Below, piece by piece: positions 14,196 to 20,155 of a stretch of 22,116 nucleotides of DNA. How positions within the stretch are numbered: position 1 is the first letter of the stretch; each line of letters starts with the position of its first letter. The notes under the pieces are model-generated. The model did not search any database and was not told the origin of the DNA. It saw nothing but the letters and a program-made list of their open reading frames with translations. The DNA lies in IMG/VR virus record IMGVR_UViG_3300000117_000306, positions 1 through 22,116 of that record. The stretch is one strand, 5' to 3'. The DNA is from a virus. The position numbers and the translations under genes are program-made.

Positions 14196-15148
14196 TCGTC
14201 GATAGAATTTCAGTTTCGGATTTTAACAAAGACACTTTGGATTCGATTCTCAAAGAAAAAACTCAGCATCGTGTCCAGTGGCTCAATCGCCACAAAGAAA
14301 AAATTCTTGCTGACTCTAGTGAGTCGGTCGCGCTTCAAGGCATCGATATGCCTTGGGAAAAACTGCACGGTCGAGTAGTCCTTCAGTTCGGCTGTGTGAG
14401 CACATTTATTGGAATTGACGGTCACAAAAAATCCAGCGTACTTAATCAGATCGCTGCCTTTGCGGCGAGAGACCATGTGGTCGGCATTTGTTCATTAGAA
14501 ATGGATGTCCGGTCTGTCGGTGAACTTTTATGTAAGCAATCAACTGGTGCTGTGGACCCGACACAGGAACTCAAAGAAAAATACATTGATTACTCAGAGA
14601 ACCGCATACTCGTTTACGATCATGTGGGCACTTGTAAAGTGCTAGAGGTATACGCCCTCATTTTAAAAATGACTCGGGACTACGGTGCGAAGTTTATCGT
14701 GATCGACTGTTTGCAAATGATCGAAAATGTTTGCGGTGATACAGAACGAGAACGCGAGTTTTACGCGATGATGGTGCAACTCGCAAAAGGGTACAACATT
14801 CACATAGCTATCGTGCATCACGCCAGGAAGCCTGACAAGGGCGGTGATGAGTATATACCCACCCGGTTCGATGCATTGGGTTCTGGTTCAATCTCACAAC
14901 TCTCAAGCATATTAGCGATCGTTTGGTCCGACAAAAAGAAGCAGCGCCTTGAGGACATGAAAGAACTAGGGACGGAGCTCGGGCTAGATGATGAGGAATA
15001 TCTCCAACGTCCAGATACACGGATAATCATCGCAAAGAATAGACATATCCCTTGGGAAAATACGGTTGGTCTCTGGCAACACAAATCCCGCCAGTTCTGC
15101 TCCACTTCAAATAAAGAAAAAATGTTTTTTAACGCTGAGTTTGGGTGA
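14192..15148 (+). CDS. DnaB / T7 gp4-type replicative helicase (RecA-fold ATPase)
   Basis: A 318-residue protein. TTG start at 14192 with AAGGGAG 8 nt upstream, overlapping the initiator stop (TTGA). RecA-like core: Walker A-like GIDGHKKSS (74-82), where the usual Gly before the lysine is Lys; SLEMD (101-105), the DnaB H1a-type motif with Glu103; Walker B FIVIDCLQMI with Asp172; VHHARKPDKGG; and DALGSGSISQLSSILAIVW, which matches the gp4/DnaB GSG-x-[IL]-x-Q-x-[AS]-D motif. A KNRH...G element near the end is the arginine-finger region. It has no N-terminal primase or DnaB N-domain. It probably unwinds the phage fork, with the separate zinc-finger protein and initiator as partners. Confidence 0.8.
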   Translation: MIVDRISVSDFNKDTLDSILKEKTQHRVQWLNRHKEKILADSSESVALQGIDMPWEKLHGRVVLQFGCVSTFIGIDGHKKSSVLNQIAAFAARDHVVGICSLEMDVRSVGELLCKQSTGAVDPTQELKEKYIDYSENRILVYDHVGTCKVLEVYALILKMTRDYGAKFIVIDCLQMIENVCGDTEREREFYAMMVQLAKGYNIHIAIVHHARKPDKGGDEYIPTRFDALGSGSISQLSSILAIVWSDKKKQRLEDMKELGTELGLDDEEYLQRPDTRIIIAKNRHIPWENTVGLWQHKSRQFCSTSNKEKMFFNAEFG

Positions 15149-15618
15149 TGGAAGGGCAACACTACCGAGTCCGTAACGACACGCAGATTAGCTATCTGCA
15201 TAAGGCAATTGATGAGAAATTTTCCGAGCACCACGATCTCGTTGTACAAATTTTTGATGGTCGCAATCGCTCGAACGGACAGAATATGCTCCAGCACGCT
15301 ATGTACCGGGAAATTGCAAAGCAGTTATATGGAAAAGATATGGAGCACGCTAAGTCTGAATGCAAACTTACTATTGGGGTTCCAATTCTTCGAGAGTCCA
15401 GCGAGAAATTCCGTGAGATATACGACAAGAACTTTGGGTTAGGACAGGGCGGTCTACCATTTGACCGAAAGTTAGAGTTAATGAGCATTATCGATGTAAG
15501 CAGTCTTTTCTCTGTCTCCCAGGCAAACGAATATATTACAAAAATTTACGACCAGTACGCAGATAAGGTTAATTGGACCGATTTTATAAAGCGCAGTAAA
15601 GAAGCGTTAACTGCGTGA
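15148..15618 (+). CDS. NinB-like recombination protein
   Basis: A 156-residue protein. ATG 15148 overlaps the helicase TGA (TGATG); a GTG one codon earlier is possible. The segment VVQIFDGRNRSNGQNMLQHAMYREIAKQL (about 32-60) has the R-x-R-S-x-x-Q-N then helix layout of NinB (lambda Orf) proteins, which bind single-stranded DNA and mediate recombination. The C-terminal helix (VSQANEYITKIYDQYADKVNW) also has the family look. The middle region (CKLTIGVPILRESSEKFREIY) diverges. Position between helicase and NinG-like genes equals the nin region of lambdoid phages. Family assignment is moderate. Confidence 0.55.
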   Translation: MEGQHYRVRNDTQISYLHKAIDEKFSEHHDLVVQIFDGRNRSNGQNMLQHAMYREIAKQLYGKDMEHAKSECKLTIGVPILRESSEKFREIYDKNFGLGQGGLPFDRKLELMSIIDVSSLFSVSQANEYITKIYDQYADKVNWTDFIKRSKEALTA

Positions 15619-15749
15619 AAATAATAATAGAAATCAGTGATGACGAGCTTTACGAATTCCAAGATCAGTTAGCAGAGTGGGTCGATCGCATTGAAAACGC
15701 CATTGAAAAAATCGAAGCGCAAGCCGAAGTCGAAAGCGAAACTGATTAA
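15615..15749 (+). CDS. Small acidic coiled-coil protein overlapping the NinG-like gene
   Basis: A 44-residue frame from GTG 15615 (GTGA overlap with the preceding stop) to TAA at 15747-15749. The product, VKIIIEISDDELYEFQDQLAEW followed by IENAIEKIEAQAEVESETD, is strongly acidic with a short strand and one amphipathic helix. Its last 59 nt also encode the N-terminus of the NinG-like protein in another frame, where the same bases give a Lys-rich segment. Without this frame there would be a 72-nt gap in an otherwise gapless operon, which favours a real gene. No family recognised. Confidence 0.5.
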   Translation: MKIIIEISDDELYEFQDQLAEWVDRIENAIEKIEAQAEVESETD

Positions 15750-16161
15750 CGACTGCGCGGTCCTTATGCAGAAATTAGTTCGGTTGAAAGCTGCTGATCA
15801 TAATGGCTATTGTCAATGTGTGAGTTGCGGAACAAAAAAAAGATGGCAAGAAATGCAGGGCGGTCACTATATTGAGCGAGGTAAGACAGCAACTAAGCTG
15901 CTGGAAGAGAATATACACCCGCAATGTCCCTACTGTAATTTCAGTATGGCTCACTCAACGCACGTTAGGGAGAATTATCGAGCCTTTATGATTGATATGT
16001 ATGGAGAGGATTTCCACAAAACATTGTTGCACGACGCGCTACAACCAAAAAAATATTCTATGCCAGAGATTAGGGATTTGCTTATTGAATTAAAAGACAG
16101 GGTCAAGGAACGCGAAGAAAACCTGAATGCAATTATGGTTCCGAACGAAGATGCTTACTAA
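15691..16161 (+). CDS. ninG: NinG (Rap)-like recombination endonuclease
   Basis: A 156-residue protein with a TTG start at 15691, the first start codon after an in-frame stop; a second TTG lies 12 nt later. Basic N-terminus (about 1-20), then KLVRLKAADHNGYCQCVSCG, MQGGHYIERG and EENIHPQCPYCN. Cys41, Cys43/Cys46, His59, Cys79 and Cys82 reproduce the NinG (lambda Rap) zinc and HNH-like pattern. Rap resolves branched recombination intermediates such as Holliday junctions and D-loops. The conserved IDMYGED follows. It ends where the Q-like gene starts (1-nt overlap), as in the nin-Q order of lambdoid phages. Confidence 0.85.
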   Translation: MKTPLKKSKRKPKSKAKLINDCAVLMQKLVRLKAADHNGYCQCVSCGTKKRWQEMQGGHYIERGKTATKLLEENIHPQCPYCNFSMAHSTHVRENYRAFMIDMYGEDFHKTLLHDALQPKKYSMPEIRDLLIELKDRVKEREENLNAIMVPNEDAY

Positions 16162-16586
16162 TGGATAAAGAAAAAATCGATGATCTTGTAGATATTTGGC
16201 TTGATACGATTCGCCGCACTGAAGTCGGTTGGCCGTCATCGTCTACCTTATCTCGGTTTATAGAGTACCGGGGTAGCTTTCAAACCTCGCAGATTGTAAG
16301 TGGTTTAGAAAAGTATGTTGATAAACAAGAAAAGACGCACGCAAAATTTGCTGACATTGATTTGGCACTCGCAGAGTTAGAGGAAAAGCGCGCGTTATCG
16401 ATTTTAGGTAAGCGGTTATATCAAGGTCTGAATGATGCCGGGAAGACTTATACAAATAAGGACCGCGCCAGGTTAGTTGGACAAAATTTTAGACAGTTCG
16501 AAAACAACTTATCGGCAGCCTACAAAGACTTGGAAAAAACCCTTAAATTATTGCAAAAAAGACAAAAATACACTGTATATTCGTAG
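16161..16586 (+). CDS. Q-like late antitermination protein candidate
   Basis: A 141-residue protein; ATG overlaps the NinG stop. It contains GWPSSSTLSRFIEYRG, similar to the LGYPS-x-x-P/T-x-x-R motif of many phage Q-type proteins, then ALAELEEKRALSILGKRLYQG and a final helical segment with ARLVGQNFRQFENNLSAAYKDLEKTL. The last resembles a sigma region 4-like HTH (A-x-x-L/V-G-x-S-x-x-x-[FY]-x-x-x-L). Q proteins let RNA polymerase read through terminators into lysis and virion genes. Position directly between the nin-like genes and the lysis cassette is the classic Q slot. No zinc finger is present. Confidence 0.5.
   Translation: MDKEKIDDLVDIWLDTIRRTEVGWPSSSTLSRFIEYRGSFQTSQIVSGLEKYVDKQEKTHAKFADIDLALAELEEKRALSILGKRLYQGLNDAGKTYTNKDRARLVGQNFRQFENNLSAAYKDLEKTLKLLQKRQKYTVYS
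16551..16581 (+). promoter_or_regulatory. Candidate late promoter
   Basis: TTGCAA (16551-16556) and TATATT (16576-16581) lie at the end of the Q-like gene, where lambda-type late promoters are found. The 19-nt spacer is long; TGTATA at 16574 gives 17 nt. A structured leader follows at 16622-16647 before the lysozyme gene. Confidence 0.35.
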
Positions 16587-16621
16587 TGAAACTTAGTACG
16601 ATTTTACTACTGTGGGTCTGT

Positions 16622-16647
16622 GTCGGTTGCTTTCGCAACATCCCGAC
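16622..16647 (+). other. Hairpin in the late leader
   Basis: GTTGC-TTTC-GCAAC (16626-16639) forms a 5-bp stem with a 4-nt loop. It is extended outward by GTCGG/CCGAC (16622-16626, 16643-16647) with a bulge. No U-run follows, so it is not an intrinsic terminator. It could be a pause, antitermination or translational element ahead of the lysis genes. Confidence 0.5.
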
Positions 16648-16678
16648 GGCGCGGCTCACAATCTAATTTGAGAATCCC

Positions 16679-17083
16679 ATGATAAGAGAACTCCTTAAAC
16701 GCCAGGAAGGTTTGCGGCTGCATCCGTATGACGACAATGGTGATCAAAGCATCGGCTATGGAAGGAACTTAACCTCTCTCGGGCTGACAGAGCAAGAATG
16801 CGAAATGCTGTTAGATAACGATATTGAGCGAGTTGAGAACGAGGTTCGCGCTCGGTACGACTATTTCGATGACCTGTCGCCGGAACGTGCTGCCGCTGTA
16901 TTGTCTTTAGCTTATAACTTGGGTGCGACCCGCCATGCTAAATTTATCAATCATCATTCAGCGATGGCTGCTCAAAATTGGACGTCGGCGGCTGCTAACA
17001 TATATCCAAACTCTCTTTATGCGGAACAAGTCCCAAACAGAGCGAAAGAAATCGCAGAGATCATCCTCAACAATGAAATATGA
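16679..17083 (+). CDS. Endolysin, T4-type lysozyme (GH24)
   Basis: A 134-residue muramidase that cuts the glycan strands of peptidoglycan at lysis. The N-terminus aligns with T4 lysozyme: catalytic Glu10 in KRQEGLRLHPYDD, Asp19 at the T4 Asp20 place and Ser24 in SIGYG at the Thr26 place. AVLSLAYNLG (about 74-83) and NRAKEIAEIIL near the end are also typical of GH24 enzymes. There is no signal peptide or SAR helix, so export should need the holin encoded three genes downstream. The length is slightly short of the usual 140-165. Its end overlaps the thermonuclease gene by 11 nt. Confidence 0.9.
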   Translation: MIRELLKRQEGLRLHPYDDNGDQSIGYGRNLTSLGLTEQECEMLLDNDIERVENEVRARYDYFDDLSPERAAAVLSLAYNLGATRHAKFINHHSAMAAQNWTSAAANIYPNSLYAEQVPNRAKEIAEIILNNEI

Positions 17084-17480
17084 AGTTGCTGCTACCGTAG
17101 ATCGAATCATTGACGGTGACTCTATCGAGGTTACGTTATCTTTAGGTTGGTCCATGTATCACAAAACGAGCATACGGTTGCATCATGTAGACACACCGGA
17201 AATGCGTGGTGGTACAGACATCAGTAAGGCGGCTGCAAAGTTAGCGAAAGCGCACGTTGAAAAACTCACCCCGGTGGGCTCAAAGATTGTGATCGACAGT
17301 AAAAAACTCGACAAATTTGGCAGGGGTCTTGCGATTGTCACAAACGCTGATGGTGTAGACGTTGGAGAGGATCTGATCTTGAGAGGGCTTGCAGTGCGAT
17401 ACGACGGCGGTAACAAAGCAGAGGTCGCTGCGGCCCATGAAAAGAATTACGAACTGCTACAGGCCCAAGGCTTGATCTGA
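17073..17480 (+). CDS. Staphylococcal nuclease-like (SNase) phage protein
   Basis: A 135-residue thermonuclease homologue from ATG 17073; the open frame extends upstream only through the lysozyme gene. SNase fold motifs: VDRIIDGDSIEV (9-20), IRLHHVDTPEMRGG with Arg35, Asp40 and Glu43, DKFGRGLAIV with Arg84, and DVGEDLILRGLAVRYDGG. The catalytic Arg/Glu/Arg and the calcium-site Asp are all in place, so it should be active. It has no signal peptide. It sits between endolysin and holin genes, coupled to both by overlaps. It may degrade host DNA at the end of infection or reduce viscosity on lysis; that is inference. Confidence 0.9.
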   Translation: MKYEVAATVDRIIDGDSIEVTLSLGWSMYHKTSIRLHHVDTPEMRGGTDISKAAAKLAKAHVEKLTPVGSKIVIDSKKLDKFGRGLAIVTNADGVDVGEDLILRGLAVRYDGGNKAEVAAAHEKNYELLQAQGLI

Positions 17481-17710
17481 TGGACACCCCGACAAATCGG
17501 ATTTTGAAATCGACCCCGACAAAATGGAATGCCAAATCGACCCCGACAAAACCGACCCCGACAAATGCAAAAAAGCAAAAGGTGCGGGATTTGGAGGCAC
17601 GTATACAAGAATTTATAGCGACCGGGCGAGTGGTTGGAAAGCAACCGCGACAAAAGCCGCGACAAAATCGACCGCGACAAAATGAAACCGGAAAATTAGG
17701 TGAAACTTAA
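17480..17710 (+). CDS. Small basic protein with TPT(K/N) and PRQ repeats
   Basis: A 76-residue, very basic protein; its ATG overlaps the SNase stop (TGATG). N-terminal half has four TPT[KN] units (TPTN, STPTK, STPTKPTPTN). A short amphipathic helix follows (KVRDLEARIQEFIATG), and the C-terminus has three PRQ units (QPRQKPRQNRPRQNE). No signal peptide or lipobox. The repeats come from one DNA motif read in two frames. Another frame over the same DNA is also open (17478-17688) but has no good start. I do not recognise a family; a Rz-type spanin is not supported since there is no TM or lipoprotein signal. Its end overlaps the holin start. Confidence 0.55.
   Translation: MDTPTNRILKSTPTKWNAKSTPTKPTPTNAKKQKVRDLEARIQEFIATGRVVGKQPRQKPRQNRPRQNETGKLGET
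17487..17681 (+). repeat. Seven direct copies of CC(C/G)CGACAAA
   Basis: CCCCGACAAA at 17487, 17514, 17541 and 17556; CCGCGACAAA at 17645, 17657 and 17672. Spacings are 27, 27, 15 and then 12, 15 bp. The first four are in one codon phase and the last three in another, so the DNA word is conserved although it encodes different residues. Confidence 0.9.
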
Positions 17711-18170
17711 AAGTTTACTCTCAGCATTTGCCCCAACGTTAGGAGGCGCGATAGGAGGCCCACTTGGATCCATAGCGATAAAAGCGGTCGCAAGTAAGCT
17801 AGGTGTCCCGGCAGAGGAAACAGCGGTCGAGAGAGCTCTGGAAACTGCTACACCGGACCAGAAAGCAGCGCTCTCTGTGGAGGACCAGGCGTTTAGCGTG
17901 AGAATGCGCGAGCTTGATATCGATGCTTTCAAACTGCAAACAGAGGATACACAACACGCGAGAGAGACTCATAAGGGCCAAATATTCCCGCAAGTGTTCG
18001 CAAGCGTATTTTTACTATTGTTTTTCTTGTATATATTTTTAATCACCGTATCGCCGCCGCAACAAGCAGACCTTGCATTATCAAATTTGATCGTCGGTAA
18101 CTTAATGGCCGTGATTAGTGGGATTAGCGGCTATCTGTACGGTAGTCAAAACGGGAATAGTAAGCAATAA
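17700..18170 (+). CDS. Three-transmembrane phage holin (holin_3TMs type)
   Basis: A 156-residue protein from GTG 17700, overlapping the previous gene by 11 nt. N-terminal Gly-rich hydrophobic segment (about 10-30, PTLGGAIGGPLGSIAIKAV). A soluble helical part with LGVPAEETAVERAL and VEDQAFSVRMRELDIDAF follows. Two clear TM helices come at about 95-118 (FASVFLLLFFLYIFLITV) and 128-148. This layout, with the polar AxxxEDxxxxxxxRxxDxxA-like helix before the TM pair, is that of the GTA/phage three-TM holins. It would form the inner-membrane lesion that releases the endolysin. It is the last gene of the lysis cassette; a terminator hairpin follows directly. Confidence 0.85.
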   Translation: MKLKSLLSAFAPTLGGAIGGPLGSIAIKAVASKLGVPAEETAVERALETATPDQKAALSVEDQAFSVRMRELDIDAFKLQTEDTQHARETHKGQIFPQVFASVFLLLFFLYIFLITVSPPQQADLALSNLIVGNLMAVISGISGYLYGSQNGNSKQ

Positions 18171-18197
18171 AAAAGGCCCTAAAAAGGGCCTTCACTG
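18168..18197. terminator. Intrinsic terminator between convergent operons
   Basis: AAGGCCCT-AAAA-AGGGCCTT (18173-18192) forms an 8-bp stem with a tetraloop. On the minus strand the stem is followed at once by a T6 run, so it is a strong terminator for the leftward operon. On the plus strand the T-run is later (from 18202), so it is weaker for the lysis operon. Confidence 0.85.
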
Positions 18198-18216
18198 TAT
18201 GTTTTTACATTAACGT

Positions 18217-18411
18217 TTAAATTATATGATCAAAGTATTTTTCTGCTTTTCTCACCACAGAGTCAAGTGGATCTTGTGGTTCCGTTTCGTTTAAAGCGTA
18301 AACGACCGCTTGCGTTTCTGGTAATTGGTCAAAATCCCACCATTTTTGATCATGCCAATCTTTTTTTAAATGTTTTTTGACGTCGCGTACAAATGCTTGT
18401 GTAATTTTCAT
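18217..18411 (-). CDS. Small unknown protein, last gene of leftward accessory operon
   Basis: A 64-residue protein; ATG has GAGAGG 6 nt upstream. It is aromatic- and charge-rich (KKDWHDQKWWDFDQLPETQAV), then ends in a helix (DSVVRKAEKYFDHII). No cysteines, TM segment or signal. No family recognised. It lies 20 nt before the operon terminator and 28 nt after the neighbouring gene on the same strand. Confidence 0.65.
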   Translation of the reverse strand: MKITQAFVRDVKKHLKKDWHDQKWWDFDQLPETQAVVYALNETEPQDPLDSVVRKAEKYFDHII

Positions 18412-18439
18412 AACTTGCCTCTCGGTAAATATTGATTAT

Positions 18440-18742
18440 TTATAATAGATCTCTTATATCCTCTCTAAAACTTATTCTGCAATCACCGAGATCGAGGATA
18501 GTAATTGGATTTCTCATATCGCCTTTTCGCGCTTGGACGTTAGACCAGCCAATATATGGGAATTCACCGAGGGAACCTTTAAATGGTTTATTACATTCGG
18601 CCCATTTACCGCAATTTGATTTGAAATCGTCCAAAGTATCGCGCGTCTCTACGGTTTCATAAACGAAATCACCATATTCAGCGTCGTAGAGTTCAGATTT
18701 TGTTAGGTCATGCAGTTTTTGGAGCGTTGTTTCGTTAATCAT
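18440..18742 (-). CDS. Unknown 100-residue phage accessory protein
   Basis: A 100-residue soluble, acidic protein with a strong ribosome binding site (GGAGG, 7 nt before ATG). N-terminal helix (ETTLQKLHDLTKSELYDAEYG), then a segment with two cysteines (SNCGKWAECNKPF), then a strand-rich end (FPYIGWSNVQ, PITILDLGDCRISF). No known catalytic pattern. Its start overlaps the upstream gene's stop by 4 nt, so the two are coupled. It may fold as a small alpha/beta binding protein; function unknown. Confidence 0.7.
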   Translation of the reverse strand: MINETTLQKLHDLTKSELYDAEYGDFVYETVETRDTLDDFKSNCGKWAECNKPFKGSLGEFPYIGWSNVQARKGDMRNPITILDLGDCRISFREDIRDLL

Positions 18743-18933
18743 GCTTTATCCTCCGTTAACGCAAGTTTAATTAATTTTTCCGCACTTTCCTCGGTGGGTG
18801 CTGAATCTCTCGCTAACGTGGCGCCGACAGAAATTAACGCATAAATTATCATATGTACTGGTTTATCTTGGTGAAGTTCGATTAAATCTAGAACGCTACT
18901 TTTTAATAAAGAATTTATTTCTTGTGTATCCAT
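18739..18933 (-). CDS. Small helical protein of the accessory operon
   Basis: A 64-residue protein from ATG 18933, chosen over a GTG at 18942 because GGGAG lies 9 nt upstream. Two amphipathic helices are visible: INSLLKSSVLDLIELHQDKPVHMIIYALISVGATLARD and ESAEKLIKLALTED. The central part is fairly hydrophobic but interrupted by charges, so a helix bundle is likelier than a membrane helix. No family recognised. Coupled by 4 nt to the next gene. Confidence 0.65.
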   Translation of the reverse strand: MDTQEINSLLKSSVLDLIELHQDKPVHMIIYALISVGATLARDSAPTEESAEKLIKLALTEDKA

Positions 18934-18968
18934 TTTAAACACTCCCGAAAGTGTATTGATTGTATAAG

Positions 18969-19184
18969 TTAACTAGTTACTATTAAACAGTCTTCGACAC
19001 ATAGTTCGGCTAACGCTTTGTAGGCCATCTCTCGGGCGTTTATTTCATCACCTATTGAGAAATACCTTAAAGCCGATTTTGTCATTGTTAGAGCATTATT
19101 ACGCCAAAAATCGCCGCCTTTGTGCATACACGTTGATTTATGCGCAAGGATAATAAGATCTTTTGTGCTGGTTTGATTCATCAT
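18969..19184 (-). CDS. Small unknown helical protein next to the GP88-like gene
   Basis: A 71-residue protein; two adjacent ATG codons (19184, 19181) begin directly beside the stop of the GP88-like gene, with GGTGG upstream. Sequence is helical: TKDLIILAHKSTCMHKGGDFWRNNALTMTKSALRYFSIGDEINAREMAYKALAELCVEDCLI. It resembles one TPR-like helical hairpin in style (alternating A, Y and L positions) but is too short to call. Contains three cysteines. Immediate linkage suggests it works with the GP88-like protein. Confidence 0.6.
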   Translation of the reverse strand: MMNQTSTKDLIILAHKSTCMHKGGDFWRNNALTMTKSALRYFSIGDEINAREMAYKALAELCVEDCLIVTS

Positions 19185-19904
19185 TTACGCCACCATTTTA
19201 AGAGAGATACAATTAGTATTAACGATAAACGGAGCGTCTAAAGGATCTACGCCCTGGCCCTTTGCAATCTTGTATTTAAGGCCAATAATGCAGTTTTTGT
19301 GCTTTAAGTTTTCAATGTCCGAATCGTCGCCGTTTATGACCTTTTTACCCAGGAATACACTAGGCATCGGACCATAGAAAACAACTGAGATGGGAACATT
19401 GGTTTTCTGTGCAAGGCGTACCTGGTCTTGATAATCGGGCGCCCGGCTATACGAAAACATTAACTTATAGTTACTGGGTGTTTTCGTTAATCGTTTCGCA
19501 ATTTTTGTGTAATCGTAGAAATTAATATTAGGGAATAACTGAGGGATTTCGCCGTTGGTTTTGAGTTCCCATTGTATGTCTGAGATAACATTCAATCGAA
19601 CATAGGGAACAACGCCGTTTTTATTGCAAAGCTTTTCAAAGTTTATAAGCTCTTTTGTTAATTGCTTAATAAATCCGGCCCGGTCTTTCATATAATAATT
19701 AAGTTTCCCTTTCCTGGCGTTCTCTACGCTATCGAATGCACCGCGCCCAGAGGCGCGCAAGCAAGGCTTTTTACATTTTGCTTTGTTTCTCATAGGACAA
19801 ACAAGGTCATTCGGATAGAGGGAAAGCCCAGCAACGCGAATGTCGATAGGCTTATTGTTTTTTTTAAGCTTGGTATTCGATCCGTTCGTATCTAATAGTT
19901 TCAT
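19185..19904 (-). CDS. GP88-family phage protein
   Basis: A 239-residue protein from ATG 19904, with GGGG 8 nt upstream and 1 nt after the previous stop; a further ATG at 19928 lacks a ribosome binding site. Features I associate with the GP88 (mycobacteriophage gene product 88-like) family: SLYPNDLVCPMRNKAKC-KKPCL with Cys36, Cys44 and Cys48, then SGRG, RLNVISDIQWE, INFYDYTKIAKRL, YKLMFSYSR, ISVVFYGPMP, VINGDDSDI and IIGLKYK. The biochemical role of the family is, to my knowledge, unknown. The cysteine cluster (C-x7-C-x3-C) could hold a metal or Fe-S cluster but is not the radical-SAM CX3CX2C. The acidic and aromatic motifs suggest a TIM-barrel-like enzyme. Largest gene of the leftward island and its likely functional centre. 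Confidence 0.7.
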   Translation of the reverse strand: MKLLDTNGSNTKLKKNNKPIDIRVAGLSLYPNDLVCPMRNKAKCKKPCLRASGRGAFDSVENARKGKLNYYMKDRAGFIKQLTKELINFEKLCNKNGVVPYVRLNVISDIQWELKTNGEIPQLFPNINFYDYTKIAKRLTKTPSNYKLMFSYSRAPDYQDQVRLAQKTNVPISVVFYGPMPSVFLGKKVINGDDSDIENLKHKNCIIGLKYKIAKGQGVDPLDAPFIVNTNCISLKMVA

Positions 19905-19905
19905 T

Positions 19906-20154
19906 TTAAAGACCCCAGTCGTCGGCATAATCGGAAAGTATTTGCTTAACCTGGATTTCTGTTAGTTGATCCAGATCAACACAAGGCTTATTAGTGCATT
20001 CGGTGGGTGTTTCGCTAAAAAGGCCGCACCCATATTGCTGGAACAATTTGGACGCTTGTTTATAAGAGAGCCCAGCGGGTGCTCCATAATCGTTAGAATC
20101 ATGTAAGCAATCGTTATCCCAGGGTTCGCCGCATATAGAGCATTGAATATCCAT
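19906..20154 (-). CDS. Small Cys-rich (zinc-ribbon-like) phage protein
   Basis: An 82-residue protein from ATG 20154, with GGGAGG 9 nt upstream; an earlier ATG (20184) is inside the previous gene. N-terminal IQCSICGEPWDNDCLHD gives a Cys-x-x-Cys and a third Cys/His as a partial zinc knuckle. Then AGLSYKQASKLFQQYGCGLFSE and TECTNKPC complete the cysteine set. This order (CxxCxEPWD...LHD, then Y..A...F...GCG) recurs in small uncharacterised phage proteins from diverse hosts. It probably binds zinc; the biological role is unknown. It is separated from both neighbours by 1 nt. Confidence 0.7.
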   Translation of the reverse strand: MDIQCSICGEPWDNDCLHDSNDYGAPAGLSYKQASKLFQQYGCGLFSETPTECTNKPCVDLDQLTEIQVKQILSDYADDWGL

Positions 20155-20155
20155 G

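Noticed and set aside
14818-15297. 159-codon minus-strand frame
   Set aside because: Antisense to the helicase and NinB-like genes, with no start signal and a hydrophobic/serine-rich shadow composition.
16923-17072. N-terminal extension of the thermonuclease
   Set aside because: This part is the lysozyme gene read in another frame; the SNase domain begins right after ATG 17073.
17478-17688. Alternative frame reading DPDK repeats over the small basic gene
   Set aside because: Open for about 70 codons but without a start codon until 17524 and without a ribosome binding site. The chosen frame has a TGATG overlap and an N-terminal ATG.
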